Assembly (NCBI GenBank): GCA_017441705.1
Contig: JAFRWU010000028.1
Location: 16,815 to 80,814 of the forward strand
DNA: 64,000 bases
Direction: 5' to 3'
DNA from: Clostridia bacterium
Lineage (GTDB): Bacteria; Bacillota; Clostridia; Oscillospirales; QAMX01
The translations under genes were made by a program, and so were the position numbers. How positions within the stretch are numbered: position 1 is the stretch's first letter; each line of letters starts with the position of its first letter. The notes under the pieces are model-generated. The model was not told the DNA's origin and made no database searches. It worked only from the letters and a program-made list of their open reading frames with translations. Below are positions 1-7,168 of this stretch, one piece after another.

Positions 1-488
1 CGGATCAGAAGCTCCTGCTCCGCATTTTTGGATACTACACCGTCTTCGGAAGGAGGAGCGTCACGGAAGTGTTCTGCGGAATAAACCGTGAGCGACGACT
101 GCAGAGACGCGGAGAACGAGAGCTTCCGGGAGTTGACGATATGGGCGTCCTTCTCCAAAAGAAAGACTTCTCCGCACGGAACGGCGCCTTCGCCGTATTC
201 CAGCGAGCTTTTCATGGCAATGGGTATTTCAGCGGACAAAACGCGGCTTTCGCCGCCGTCGCCGAGAAAGAATGCCCAAAGCTCGGCGGAAGCGAGGATC
301 GTCCAGACGCCGGAGGAACGTTCGTATCCTTTGATAACGGCGCGGCCCGAAACGGAAAGGATTTCTTCCGCATCGGGAAAACGATCCGGCAGAATGACGT
401 CCAGAGTTTCTTCCGCACGGATCATGCTTTCATAAGAAGGAACGTAGCAGAGAAGCGATCCCTGCGCGCCGGTTGATTGGGGATCCAT
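1..488 (-). CDS. SPOCS (DUF3794) domain protein, N-terminal part, cut by window edge
   Basis: The minus strand is open from an ATG at 488 to the window edge, 162 codons. An AGGAAG ribosome site lies about 6 bases upstream. The N-terminal region has the order typical of DUF3794/SPOCS domains: a beta-rich start, then LDVILPDRFPDAEEIL, matching the family's D-[IV]-x-LPDxxPDAxxIL signature near residues 33-48, then a strand reading SGRAVIKGYE. SPOCS domains occur in clostridial spore coat and morphogenetic proteins such as SipL, often with a C-terminal LysM; that part would lie outside the window. The domain call is from motif recognition; a role in the spore envelope is inferred from the family. 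No signal peptide is seen, so it is probably cytoplasmic in the mother cell. Confidence 0.75.
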   Translation of the reverse strand, partial: MDPQSTGAQGSLLCYVPSYESMIRAEETLDVILPDRFPDAEEILSVSGRAVIKGYERSSGVWTILASAELWAFFLGDGGESRVLSAEIPIAMKSSLEYGEGAVPCGEVFLLEKDAHIVNSRKLSFSASLQSSLTVYSAEHFRDAPPSEDGVVSKNAEQELLI

Positions 489-655
489 GATATCTTCCTA
501 CTTTCTCCGCACAGGCAGTTTGCTGTCCGGTTCCGTGCGGCTGAACCGGGTGATTCTTCAGAAATCTATGCTGCGTCAGCAAAATTTATACCGGGATGGA
601 ACTAATCCTTCTCGTTTGCGTCATAATGGCATATCAGGTGAAAGGAGATAAAAAC

Positions 656-1615
656 ATGAAAAAGTGCCGTTATCTGATTCCTCTGGTTTTCCTTCTCGCG
701 ATTTCCCTCGTTCTCTCCGCCTGCTCCGGCAGCAATTACAGCAGAAGCGCGGACTCTGCCGCGTATGCTGAAGAGAGCTATTCCTATGAAAACAAAGCGA
801 CAGACGGGTCCGGTAAGGTTTATACCAACGAAAGCGCCGTCAAAGAACGCATGCTGGTCTATGACGTCGACTATAACGTGGAATCCACGACTTATGAGGT
901 TTCCCGCAAGGCGCTGGAGAGCAAAGCCGTTGAGCTTGGCGGCTACATGTCTTCTTTCAACAGCCGTTCGGGAAGCACCGAGTCCGTATCCTATGTTTTC
1001 AGAATCCCCACCAAAAATCTGACGGCTTTCACCGACGCTATTGAGGCGCAGGGAAACGTTACGCACAAAAGCACCAGCGTTCAGGATTATACCGACACCT
1101 ATTACGACTATTCCACGGAAATCGAACTGCTCAAGACCGAGGAGCAGTATGTAAAAACCTACCTTGACGAAGCGACCGAAAGCTCGGAAAGAAGCAACCT
1201 GATCGAGCAGCTTCTGAGTATCCGCAGAGAGATCGCGCGTCTTGAACGGGAGAAGAACAATATCACCGACGTGGTCATGTACTCGACCGTCACGGTGCAT
1301 CTTTCCAACGTAGCTTCCTACAGCGACATCACGGTGGATTACGGCGATTCCCTGCGCGACGCGTTCTTCAAAGGCTGGGAAGGCTTCGCCGACGTGATGA
1401 AGGGCTTGCTCTATCTGGTCATCCTGCTGTCCCCGCTGATCGTGATCGCGCTGATTGTGGCGGCAGTCGTGATCCTGATCGTCAAGCTGACCGTCGGCAA
1501 AAACAAGAAAAAGAAAGCCGCAAAGGCAGTTCCGTCCCGTCCGGTCGGGATCGCTCCCCCGGTGCAGAATCAGGTCAATGCGGTTCCGCCCGCAGCTCCG
1601 GAAAACAAAAAATAA
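656..1615 (+). CDS. DUF4349 membrane-anchored lipoprotein
   Basis: 319 aa. An upstream in-frame start at 596 is possible, but ATG 656 follows AAAGGAGA at the right distance and begins a classic lipoprotein signal (MKKCRYLIPLVFLLAISLVL, then SACSG lipobox). The middle carries DUF4349: ERMLVYDVDYNVES, then VELGGYMSSFNSRSG, then a helical coiled section with LLSIRREIARLEREKNN. A strongly hydrophobic segment near residues 250-280 and a lysine-rich tail follow, so the protein is tethered at both ends, with most of the chain outside and the tail in the cytoplasm. Family members are poorly characterised cell-envelope proteins. It stands alone, followed by an intrinsic terminator. Function is unknown beyond the family name. 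Confidence 0.85.
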   Translation: MKKCRYLIPLVFLLAISLVLSACSGSNYSRSADSAAYAEESYSYENKATDGSGKVYTNESAVKERMLVYDVDYNVESTTYEVSRKALESKAVELGGYMSSFNSRSGSTESVSYVFRIPTKNLTAFTDAIEAQGNVTHKSTSVQDYTDTYYDYSTEIELLKTEEQYVKTYLDEATESSERSNLIEQLLSIRREIARLEREKNNITDVVMYSTVTVHLSNVASYSDITVDYGDSLRDAFFKGWEGFADVMKGLLYLVILLSPLIVIALIVAAVVILIVKLTVGKNKKKKAAKAVPSRPVGIAPPVQNQVNAVPPAAPENKK

Positions 1616-1635
1616 ACGTCCGAAAATCTCTTGAA

Positions 1636-1664
1636 GCGGGAGGCAAAACCTCCCGCTTTTTCTT
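1636..1664 (+). terminator. Intrinsic terminator after DUF4349 gene
   Basis: GCGGGAGG at 1636-1643 pairs perfectly with CCTCCCGC at 1649-1656 over a five-base loop, followed by TTTTTCTT. The last T residues are also the start of the next gene's -35 box. Confidence 0.9.
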
Positions 1665-1691
1665 GACGGGAAAGAATTGACGGAGTATAAT
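1663..1691 (+). promoter_or_regulatory. Sigma-A promoter of glycosyltransferase gene
   Basis: TTGACG at 1663-1668 and TATAAT at 1686-1691 with a 17-base spacer. It places the transcript start near 1698, which rules out the TTG start at 1677 for the downstream gene. Confidence 0.85.
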
Positions 1692-1769
1692 GGGGTACCC
1701 TTAAGCGGAGGGGATGAATGTGCGCAGAGGGAAGGCCGTTCGCCGGATCCCGGAAAGAGGAACTGTGGC

Positions 1770-3101
1770 ATGGAAATCAAGGAAAAGCTTCGCGTCGTTC
1801 TATTGAACGATTCGTTTCCGCCCGTGATCGACGGAGTCGCCAACGTGATCCTGAATTATGCAAGGATCCTGACTGAACTCGGAATGGAAGTTATTGTGGC
1901 GACGCCCGAGTATCCCGGAGTGAAGGACGAGTATCCTTTTGAGGTGATCCGCTATAAAAGCATAGATACCACAAAGCTTGTCGGATATCGAACGGGATAT
2001 CCGTTTGACGCGGAGACGCTTCACCGGATAGAAACCTTTATGCCGGATATCATCCACACCCATTGCCCGGTGGTTTCCGCCATTCTGGCAAGAGTGCTCA
2101 GAAAAATAACCGGAGCGCCGATGATATTCACTTACCATACGAAGTTTGACGTTGAGCTGTCCAAATACATCGAAAACGACGTGGTGCGTGACGCCGCGCG
2201 AAAACTGCTCATTGAGAATATAGCAGCTGCGGACGACGTCTGGGTCGTAAGCAGGGGAGCGGGGGAGAACCTGCTCGGCATGGGATTCAACGGCAGATAC
2301 ACGGTCATGGAAAACGGCGTCGACTTTCCCAAAGGCGGCGTTACGGCAGAGGAAACGGATCGACTCGATCAGATCTGCCGGCTTCCGAAAGACGTCCCGG
2401 TCTATCTTTTTGTCGGGCGTATGATGTGGTATAAAGGCGTACGGTTGATTCTTGACGCGCTGAAAAAGCTCAGGGAAGAGCATCTGGATTTTCGTATGAT
2501 CCTCATCGGAGACGGTGCGGAAAAAGAGGCAATGATCCGGTACGGAGAAGAAAGCGGCCTTTCGGATCGCCTGATCTTTACGGGAGCCGTAAGAGACAGA
2601 ACCCTTCTGCGCACTTATTTTACCCGTGCAGACCTGTTCCTCTTCCCGTCAACGTTCGACACCAACGGGATCGTCGTCCGGGAAGCCGCAGCGTGCGGTC
2701 TTGCAAGCGTTCTGGTACGCGGAAGCTGTGCTGCGGAGGGAATAGAAGACGGGGTCAACGGGCTCCTTACGGAAGAAAATGCGGATATGATCGCAGAGAC
2801 TCTTCTGCGGTACGGGAAGGACTTCGGCGCTATGAAAACGCTCGGAGAAAACGCCATGAACCAACTCTATATTCCGTGGCGAGCCAGCGTGGAACACGCG
2901 GTGAAAAGATACCGGGAGGTCCTGGAAATGGACAGCAGGGAAGAACTCCATAATTCCGACAATCGCCGTGAAAACTTTTTCAGCCTGATCCGGGATATTT
3001 ATGAAAGAAACGAACACTTCCGTGAGCTCGGCGTGACGCTGTTCGAAAAAAGGGACGAGCTTCAGGAAAAATGGGAGGAGAGGATGGATCGTTATCTCTG
3101 A
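1770..3101 (+). CDS. GT4-type (GT-B fold) glycosyltransferase
   Basis: 443 aa. An in-frame TTG at 1677 is ruled out because it sits inside the promoter, so ATG 1770 with AAGAGG upstream is the start. The N-terminal Rossmann half has LLNDSFPPVIDGVANVILNY, the donor half begins VYLFVGRMMWYKGV, and the nucleotide-sugar loop reads TNGIVVREAAACGL, all typical of GT4 family retaining transferases such as those acting on lipids, sugars or diacylglycerol. After the catalytic domain (to about residue 385) there is a charged helical tail of about 55 residues. No signal peptide or membrane segment is seen; action at the inner face of the membrane is inferred. The gene is monocistronic, with its own promoter and another promoter right after its stop. 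Acceptor and donor cannot be told from sequence. Confidence 0.85.
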   Translation: MEIKEKLRVVLLNDSFPPVIDGVANVILNYARILTELGMEVIVATPEYPGVKDEYPFEVIRYKSIDTTKLVGYRTGYPFDAETLHRIETFMPDIIHTHCPVVSAILARVLRKITGAPMIFTYHTKFDVELSKYIENDVVRDAARKLLIENIAAADDVWVVSRGAGENLLGMGFNGRYTVMENGVDFPKGGVTAEETDRLDQICRLPKDVPVYLFVGRMMWYKGVRLILDALKKLREEHLDFRMILIGDGAEKEAMIRYGEESGLSDRLIFTGAVRDRTLLRTYFTRADLFLFPSTFDTNGIVVREAAACGLASVLVRGSCAAEGIEDGVNGLLTEENADMIAETLLRYGKDFGAMKTLGENAMNQLYIPWRASVEHAVKRYREVLEMDSREELHNSDNRRENFFSLIRDIYERNEHFRELGVTLFEKRDELQEKWEERMDRYL

Positions 3102-3104
3102 GGC

Positions 3105-3133
3105 TTGACAAAATCCGTATGATTTACTATAAT
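3105..3133 (+). promoter_or_regulatory. Consensus sigma-A promoter of Gfo/Idh/MocA gene
   Basis: Perfect TTGACA at 3105-3110 and TATAAT at 3128-3133, spacer 17. It begins three bases after the preceding stop codon. Confidence 0.92.
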
Positions 3134-3184
3134 TATCACACGAAATCACGTTTATCGGCGCCTGATTAGAAAGGAGATCTCGAT

Positions 3185-4183
3185 ATGGAAAAAACAAAAG
3201 TGGCAATGATCGGCTGCGGCGGCCGCAACAAGGTGCATCTGGATAAGCTCACCGCGATTCCCGAAGTGGAATTCGTCGGCTTCTGCGACGTAGTACCGGA
3301 AAAGGCGGAGGCTTTCCGCGCCGTCGCCGGCGAAGGCAGGGTCTTTTCAAATCATACCGATCTCCTGAATTCGGTTGATCCCGACGTAGTCTATATTGCG
3401 GTTCCTCCGCATCAGCACGGCGCGATCGAATTTGCGGTCATTGAAAAAGGCTGTCATTTCATGGTGGAAAAGCCCATGGCGCTGGAGTATGAAACGGCGG
3501 AAAAAATCTGGAACGCAGCCAAGGCCAAAAACCTGATCACCGGCGTCGGTTTTCAGGATCGTTATCAGGATCTGACGATCCGGATGAAGGAATATCTGAA
3601 GGACCGTAAGGTCGGACTGGTACAGGCTGCGTGGATGGGCGGTATCCCGGGTGTTGCATGGTGGAGGACCCAGGCGACCTGCGGAGGTCAGATCGTGGAG
3701 CAGAACATTCATCTTTACGATCAGCTCCGCTATCTCTTCGGCGAAGTTAAGACGGTTTACTGCCGCGCCGAAAAAGGTATCGTCGAACCGGACAGCGCAG
3801 AATACAATGTTCCCGGATACGATCTGGAGGATTACTCCTCCGCGGTTCTGACCTTTGAAAACGGCGTGATCGCCAACGTGTTCACCTCTTGCTATCATCG
3901 TCCGGGCTCTGTGACAGACAGCGGCATGACGGTATATGCAAAGAATGCGACCTTGAGATATAAACTGAGGAATTCGCTGGATATCACGGATGAAACCGGG
4001 ACTTACGAAACCATGCATCGCGGAGAAGAGCAGACCGGGATCATGGATCGCACCTTTATTGCGGCGATTCGTTCGGGAGATACTTCCGGGATCCTTTCTG
4101 ATTACGGCGATGCTCTGAAATCGCTGAAGCTCGTTCTTGCCTGCAACCGGTCGATTGAGACGGGGAAGCCGGTTGAGCTTTGA
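3185..4183 (+). CDS. Gfo/Idh/MocA family NAD(P)-dependent oxidoreductase
   Basis: 332 aa, ATG 3185 after AAAGGAGA. The N-terminal Rossmann fold starts KVAMIGCGGRN with the dinucleotide glycine loop. The family's EKP motif appears as MVEKPMALEYETAEKI near residues 97-112, with the sugar-binding C-terminal alpha/beta domain (residues about 130-330) containing GGQIVEQNIHLYDQLRYLFG, where His and Asp of the EQNIHLYD segment are in the usual catalytic place. Members oxidise or epimerise sugars, inositols or related polyols in the cytoplasm. It has a strong promoter of its own and the next gene follows after 25 bases, so both may be co-transcribed. Substrate is unknown; nothing nearby is a dedicated sugar operon. 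Confidence 0.88.
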   Translation: MEKTKVAMIGCGGRNKVHLDKLTAIPEVEFVGFCDVVPEKAEAFRAVAGEGRVFSNHTDLLNSVDPDVVYIAVPPHQHGAIEFAVIEKGCHFMVEKPMALEYETAEKIWNAAKAKNLITGVGFQDRYQDLTIRMKEYLKDRKVGLVQAAWMGGIPGVAWWRTQATCGGQIVEQNIHLYDQLRYLFGEVKTVYCRAEKGIVEPDSAEYNVPGYDLEDYSSAVLTFENGVIANVFTSCYHRPGSVTDSGMTVYAKNATLRYKLRNSLDITDETGTYETMHRGEEQTGIMDRTFIAAIRSGDTSGILSDYGDALKSLKLVLACNRSIETGKPVEL

Positions 4184-4208
4184 CGGAAACAGCATACGGA
4201 GAAGAACC

Positions 4209-5774
4209 ATGCATAAACGAAAACTATTTGCAGCGGTTGCAGCGCTGCTTTTGACAGGGATGCTGTTGGCCTCCTGTGCGGCGGTGCACCCGGAAGTTCC
4301 GGATCCCTTGACCGGAAGCGAGAGTGAGTCTGAAAACACGGTATTCAACCCGACGGAGACTGCCGGTGAAACGCGTCTGCCTGAAAGCGAAGATCCGACG
4401 GGAGAAAATGAAACTGAAGAAGATGATCTCCCCAAAGAAATCACGCCGGTAGCAGAGCCTGAAACGGAAACCGTTCCGGAATCCGAAACGACGTCGGAAA
4501 CGCAGAAAGCCTCCGAATCGGAAAAACCCAAGGAATCCGAGAAGAAGACCGAGAAAAGCACCGAAAAGAAGACTGAGAAGAGCACAGAAAAGAAGACCGA
4601 GAAGGGTACGGAAAAGAAGGCCGAGAAGGGTACGGAAAAGAAGGCCGATAAGAGTACGGAGAAGAGCACCGAAAAGAAATCCGACTCTCCGGCCAAGGAA
4701 ACCGAAAAGAAACCAACGGCAACGGCAGAAAAGGACAGCAGCGGGAAGCCGAAGTACAAGTATTATCTGATCGTAGACCGTAAAGGGAATACCGTGACGG
4801 TATATACTTACGATGAGGACGGCAAGTATTCCAAGCCTGTCTTTTCCATGATATGCTCGACGGGAAGCGGTACGCCGAAAAAAGGCGTATACAATATCCG
4901 GAACACCAACTGCTATAAATGGCACGGTCTTTACGGACACGTATACGGTCATTACGTGACGCAGATCCGGGGAGATATCCTGTTCCATTCGGTTCCGTAC
5001 AGAAGGAACGGAGACAACGGCTCTTTGAAGTATGAAGAGTTCGATAAGCTTGGGACGTCCTGCTCCATGGGATGCGTCAGGCTGCAGGTCAAGGATGCGA
5101 AGTGGATCTACGACAACCGTAAAAACGTAAGCGGTGTGGAATTCACCAACACAGGCAGTACCGGGCCTTTGGGAAGACCTTCCGCCCCCAAGATTTCCGG
5201 GAATCAGGAATGCCGTGGCTGGGATCCCACTGACCCGGATCCCAACAATCCGTGGAAGAAGGGCGGAAAGGAAGAAGTCAAGGAATCCGAAACGGTACCG
5301 GAACCTGTAACCGAACCGGTATCCGAGACCGAGAAACCGTCCGAGCCCGAAAAGACGTCCGAGCCTGAGAAGACGTCCGAGCCTGAGAAGACGTCCGAGC
5401 CTGAGAAGACGTCCGAGCCCGAAAAGACGTCCGAGCCCGAGAAGACGTCCGAGCCTGAAAAGACGTCCGAGCCCGAGAAGACGTCTGAGCCCGAGAAGAC
5501 GTCCGAACCCGAGAAGACGTCCGAGCCCGAGAAGACGTCCGAGACCGAGAAACCGTCCGAGCCCGAAAAGACGTCCGAGCCTGAGAAGACGTCCGAGCCT
5601 GAGAAGACGTCCGAGCCTGAAAAGACGTCCGAGCCTGAGAAGACGTCCGAGCCTGAGAAGACGTCCGAGCCCGAAAAGACGTCTGAACCCGAAAAGACGT
5701 CTGAACCCGAGAAGACGTCCGAACCCGAAAAGACGTCCGAGCCTGAAAAGACGTCTGAATCAAGTAACCCATAA
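4209..5774 (+). CDS. Lipoprotein L,D-transpeptidase (YkuD) with two low-complexity linkers
   Basis: 521 aa from ATG 4209. Residues 1-23 are a lipoprotein signal (LLLASC, lipid on Cys23). An acidic, Ser/Glu-rich stretch and a Lys/Glu-rich TEKKTEKSTEK linker run to about residue 175. The YkuD domain follows: YYLIVDRKGNTVTVYTY, then His260 in FHSVPY and Cys289 in SMGCVRLQVKDAKW, the catalytic His and Cys of L,D-transpeptidases. These enzymes make 3-3 peptidoglycan cross-links or attach proteins to wall peptides. The last quarter is a pure SEPEKT hexapeptide array of 24 units. The order lipid anchor, long charged spacer, enzyme, long acidic tail suggests a membrane-tethered enzyme reaching into the wall. 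It follows the Gfo/Idh/MocA gene by 25 bases and may share its transcript. Confidence 0.88.
   Translation: MHKRKLFAAVAALLLTGMLLASCAAVHPEVPDPLTGSESESENTVFNPTETAGETRLPESEDPTGENETEEDDLPKEITPVAEPETETVPESETTSETQKASESEKPKESEKKTEKSTEKKTEKSTEKKTEKGTEKKAEKGTEKKADKSTEKSTEKKSDSPAKETEKKPTATAEKDSSGKPKYKYYLIVDRKGNTVTVYTYDEDGKYSKPVFSMICSTGSGTPKKGVYNIRNTNCYKWHGLYGHVYGHYVTQIRGDILFHSVPYRRNGDNGSLKYEEFDKLGTSCSMGCVRLQVKDAKWIYDNRKNVSGVEFTNTGSTGPLGRPSAPKISGNQECRGWDPTDPDPNNPWKKGGKEEVKESETVPEPVTEPVSETEKPSEPEKTSEPEKTSEPEKTSEPEKTSEPEKTSEPEKTSEPEKTSEPEKTSEPEKTSEPEKTSEPEKTSETEKPSEPEKTSEPEKTSEPEKTSEPEKTSEPEKTSEPEKTSEPEKTSEPEKTSEPEKTSEPEKTSEPEKTSESSNP
5322..5753 (+). repeat. 24 tandem 18-bp units coding SEPEKT, arranged as a doubled 12-unit block
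   Basis: 432 bp equal 24 units of 18 bp. Unit 1 (5322) and unit 13 (5538) read SETEKP; all other 22 units read SEPEKT. The array is therefore two 216-bp blocks that encode identical peptide. The first four units of the blocks are identical in DNA; later units differ only at synonymous third positions (GAG/GAA, CCC/CCT, TCC/TCT). Confidence 0.95.
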
Positions 5775-5879
5775 CTGCGAGATCCAGAGGATTGAGGAAG
5801 GAGCCGGATTTCTGATCCGGTTCCTGAATTCTGTGTATAGAAGCTTTTTTGAAAATCAGCGAAGATTTGATAAAACCCC

Positions 5880-5908
5880 TTGCAATCTCATCCCTTCTGT
5901 GTTATAAT
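5880..5908 (+). promoter_or_regulatory. Sigma-A promoter of tRNA-Val
   Basis: TTGCAA at 5880-5885, 17-base spacer, TATAAT at 5903-5908; the tRNA starts 12 bases after the -10 box. Confidence 0.85.
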
Positions 5909-5919
5909 ACATACCTGTT

Positions 5920-5996
5920 GGAGGCGTAGCTCAGCTGGTCAGAGCGCCTGCTTCACACGCAGGAGGTCAACGGTTCGAGCCCGTTCGCGTCCACCA
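5920..5996 (+). tRNA. tRNA-Val (anticodon CAC), CCA encoded
   Basis: 77 nt including the encoded CCA. The D arm (GCTC/GAGC), the anticodon arm (CCTGC, loop TTCACAC, GCAGG), the T arm (AACGG, TTCGAGC, CCGTT) and the discriminator A all fit. The anticodon CAC reads GUG valine codons. The acceptor stem GGAGGCG/CGCGTCC has one non-pair, G4 opposite G69; the usual clostridial form would have C at position 4. The gene has its own promoter and terminator. Confidence 0.95.
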
Positions 5997-5999
5997 GAG

Positions 6000-6027
6000 A
6001 TCCGGCCGTAATTCGGCCGGATTTTTT
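6000..6027 (+). terminator. Intrinsic terminator after tRNA-Val
   Basis: ATCCGGCCG at 6000-6008 pairs with CGGCCGGAT at 6014-6022 over loop TAATT, followed by a run of T. Confidence 0.92.
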
Positions 6028-6143
6028 ATGCCGATCCACCCTGTCGGATTTGAATCGTTCCGGGCAAAGCTCGACTTTCCCTGCAGTTTCCGGAGGGAAG
6101 GATAGAACGACAGATTCTTTGTCTGCGGATCGTCCTGCGCGTC

Positions 6144-6172
6144 TTGACATTTGGAATGCTGTTTTTTATAAT
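6144..6172 (+). promoter_or_regulatory. Consensus sigma-A promoter of glycyl-radical operon
   Basis: TTGACA at 6144-6149, 17-base spacer, TATAAT at 6167-6172. A perfect consensus suggests strong basal transcription; no obvious operator is visible around it. Confidence 0.9.
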
Positions 6173-6240
6173 ACTGCTGACATACGGCCAAAGCAGTCGG
6201 CTGATTGACTGCCGAAGGAAGGAGGCGCCGTCACAAAGAG

Positions 6241-7137
6241 ATGAGCACGGGTATGATTTTCAATATTCAGCGTTTCTCGATCTATGACGGACCCGGCGCG
6301 CGCACGACCGTGTTTTTCAAGGGCTGCAATCTGAAATGCAAGTGGTGCCATAACCCGGAATCCATTTCCGCAAAGCGTCAGCTGGAATTTTACCCGGATA
6401 AGTGCATCGGATGCGGCAAGTGTTTCGAGGTATGCCCGCAAAAAGCGCACCGGATTGACGCGGACAGAGGGCACTACATAGACCGGAAGCAGTGTATCGC
6501 CTGTATGAAATGTGTGGATACCTGCTACGCGGAAGCTTTGACAGCCGTCGGCCAGGAAGTGACGGCAGAGTACGTCGTTAAATCCGTTTCCGCCGATATC
6601 CCGTATTATGAGCGCAGCGGCGGCGGAGTGACATACTCTGGCGGCGAATGCATGCAGCAGATAGACTTTCTTGCAGAGATCATGGCAGCGCTGCACAAAG
6701 AAGGCGTACATCAGGCGGTGGATACCGCAGGCAACCAACCTTGGGATCGGTTTGAAAGGATCCTTCCGTATACGGACGTCTTCCTGTATGACGTCAAAGC
6801 GGCAGACGCTGAAACCCACAGAAGACTCACCGGCGTATCCAATGAGCGCATACTGGAGAACCTGCGTAAGCTCGCTGCGACAGACAAGCGCGTATGGATC
6901 CGCATACCGTATATTCCCGGCTGCAATACGGAGGAGATGCCTGCCATTGCAGAGCTGCTCAGGGATATCCCGGTGGAAAAGATCGAAATTATGCCGTTCC
7001 ATCGTCTGGGAGAAAGCAAATACAAGGCGCTTGATCTCGAGAATACCGGAACGATCTGCACGGTACCCAACGACGACGAGCTCGAAAAAACCGTGCGGGA
7101 ATTCCGGCGCGCCGGTCTGAACGCATACCGAAGCTGA
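6241..7137 (+). CDS. Glycyl-radical enzyme activating protein (radical SAM)
   Basis: 298 aa from ATG 6241; a GGAGG lies 15 bases upstream, long but usable, and an upstream TTG is before that site. The radical-SAM cluster motif is C29-x3-C33-x2-C36 (CNLKCKWC), binding the SAM-coordinated 4Fe-4S cluster. Two ferredoxin-like motifs follow, CIGCGKCFEVCP (55-66) and CIACMKCVDTC (85-95), as in activases of the larger glycyl-radical enzymes but unlike pyruvate formate-lyase activase, which lacks the insert. The SAM-binding GGE motif is in YSGGECMQQ. It abstracts a hydrogen from the partner's glycine to make the stable radical. It lies 31 bases before the enzyme gene, in the same operon, and is the obvious partner. 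Confidence 0.93.
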   Translation: MSTGMIFNIQRFSIYDGPGARTTVFFKGCNLKCKWCHNPESISAKRQLEFYPDKCIGCGKCFEVCPQKAHRIDADRGHYIDRKQCIACMKCVDTCYAEALTAVGQEVTAEYVVKSVSADIPYYERSGGGVTYSGGECMQQIDFLAEIMAALHKEGVHQAVDTAGNQPWDRFERILPYTDVFLYDVKAADAETHRRLTGVSNERILENLRKLAATDKRVWIRIPYIPGCNTEEMPAIAELLRDIPVEKIEIMPFHRLGESKYKALDLENTGTICTVPNDDELEKTVREFRRAGLNAYRS

Positions 7138-7168
7138 ACACATACTGTCAGAAAAGAAGGTAGTTGCT

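Noticed and set aside
602..1843. Long minus-strand open frame over the DUF4349 lipoprotein gene
   Set aside because: It has no ribosome site, crosses a terminator and promoter, and is a shadow of the lipoprotein gene.
5322..5753. Regular 18-bp array as a CRISPR
   Set aside because: There are no unique spacers; the array is coding and in frame with the L,D-transpeptidase.
5278..5772. Minus-strand open frame of RTSSRART-type repeats
   Set aside because: It is the reverse of the SEPEKT array.
5800..5824. 10-bp hairpin after the L,D-transpeptidase gene as terminator
   Set aside because: It contains a G-T pair and is followed by TGAATTCTG without a T tract; it may act weakly but was not listed.
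6215..6231. AGGAAGGAGGCGCCGTC, found again before tmcAL at 28407-28423, as a regulatory motif
   Set aside because: Both are ribosome sites with chance similarity around GGAGG; the spacing to the start differs.
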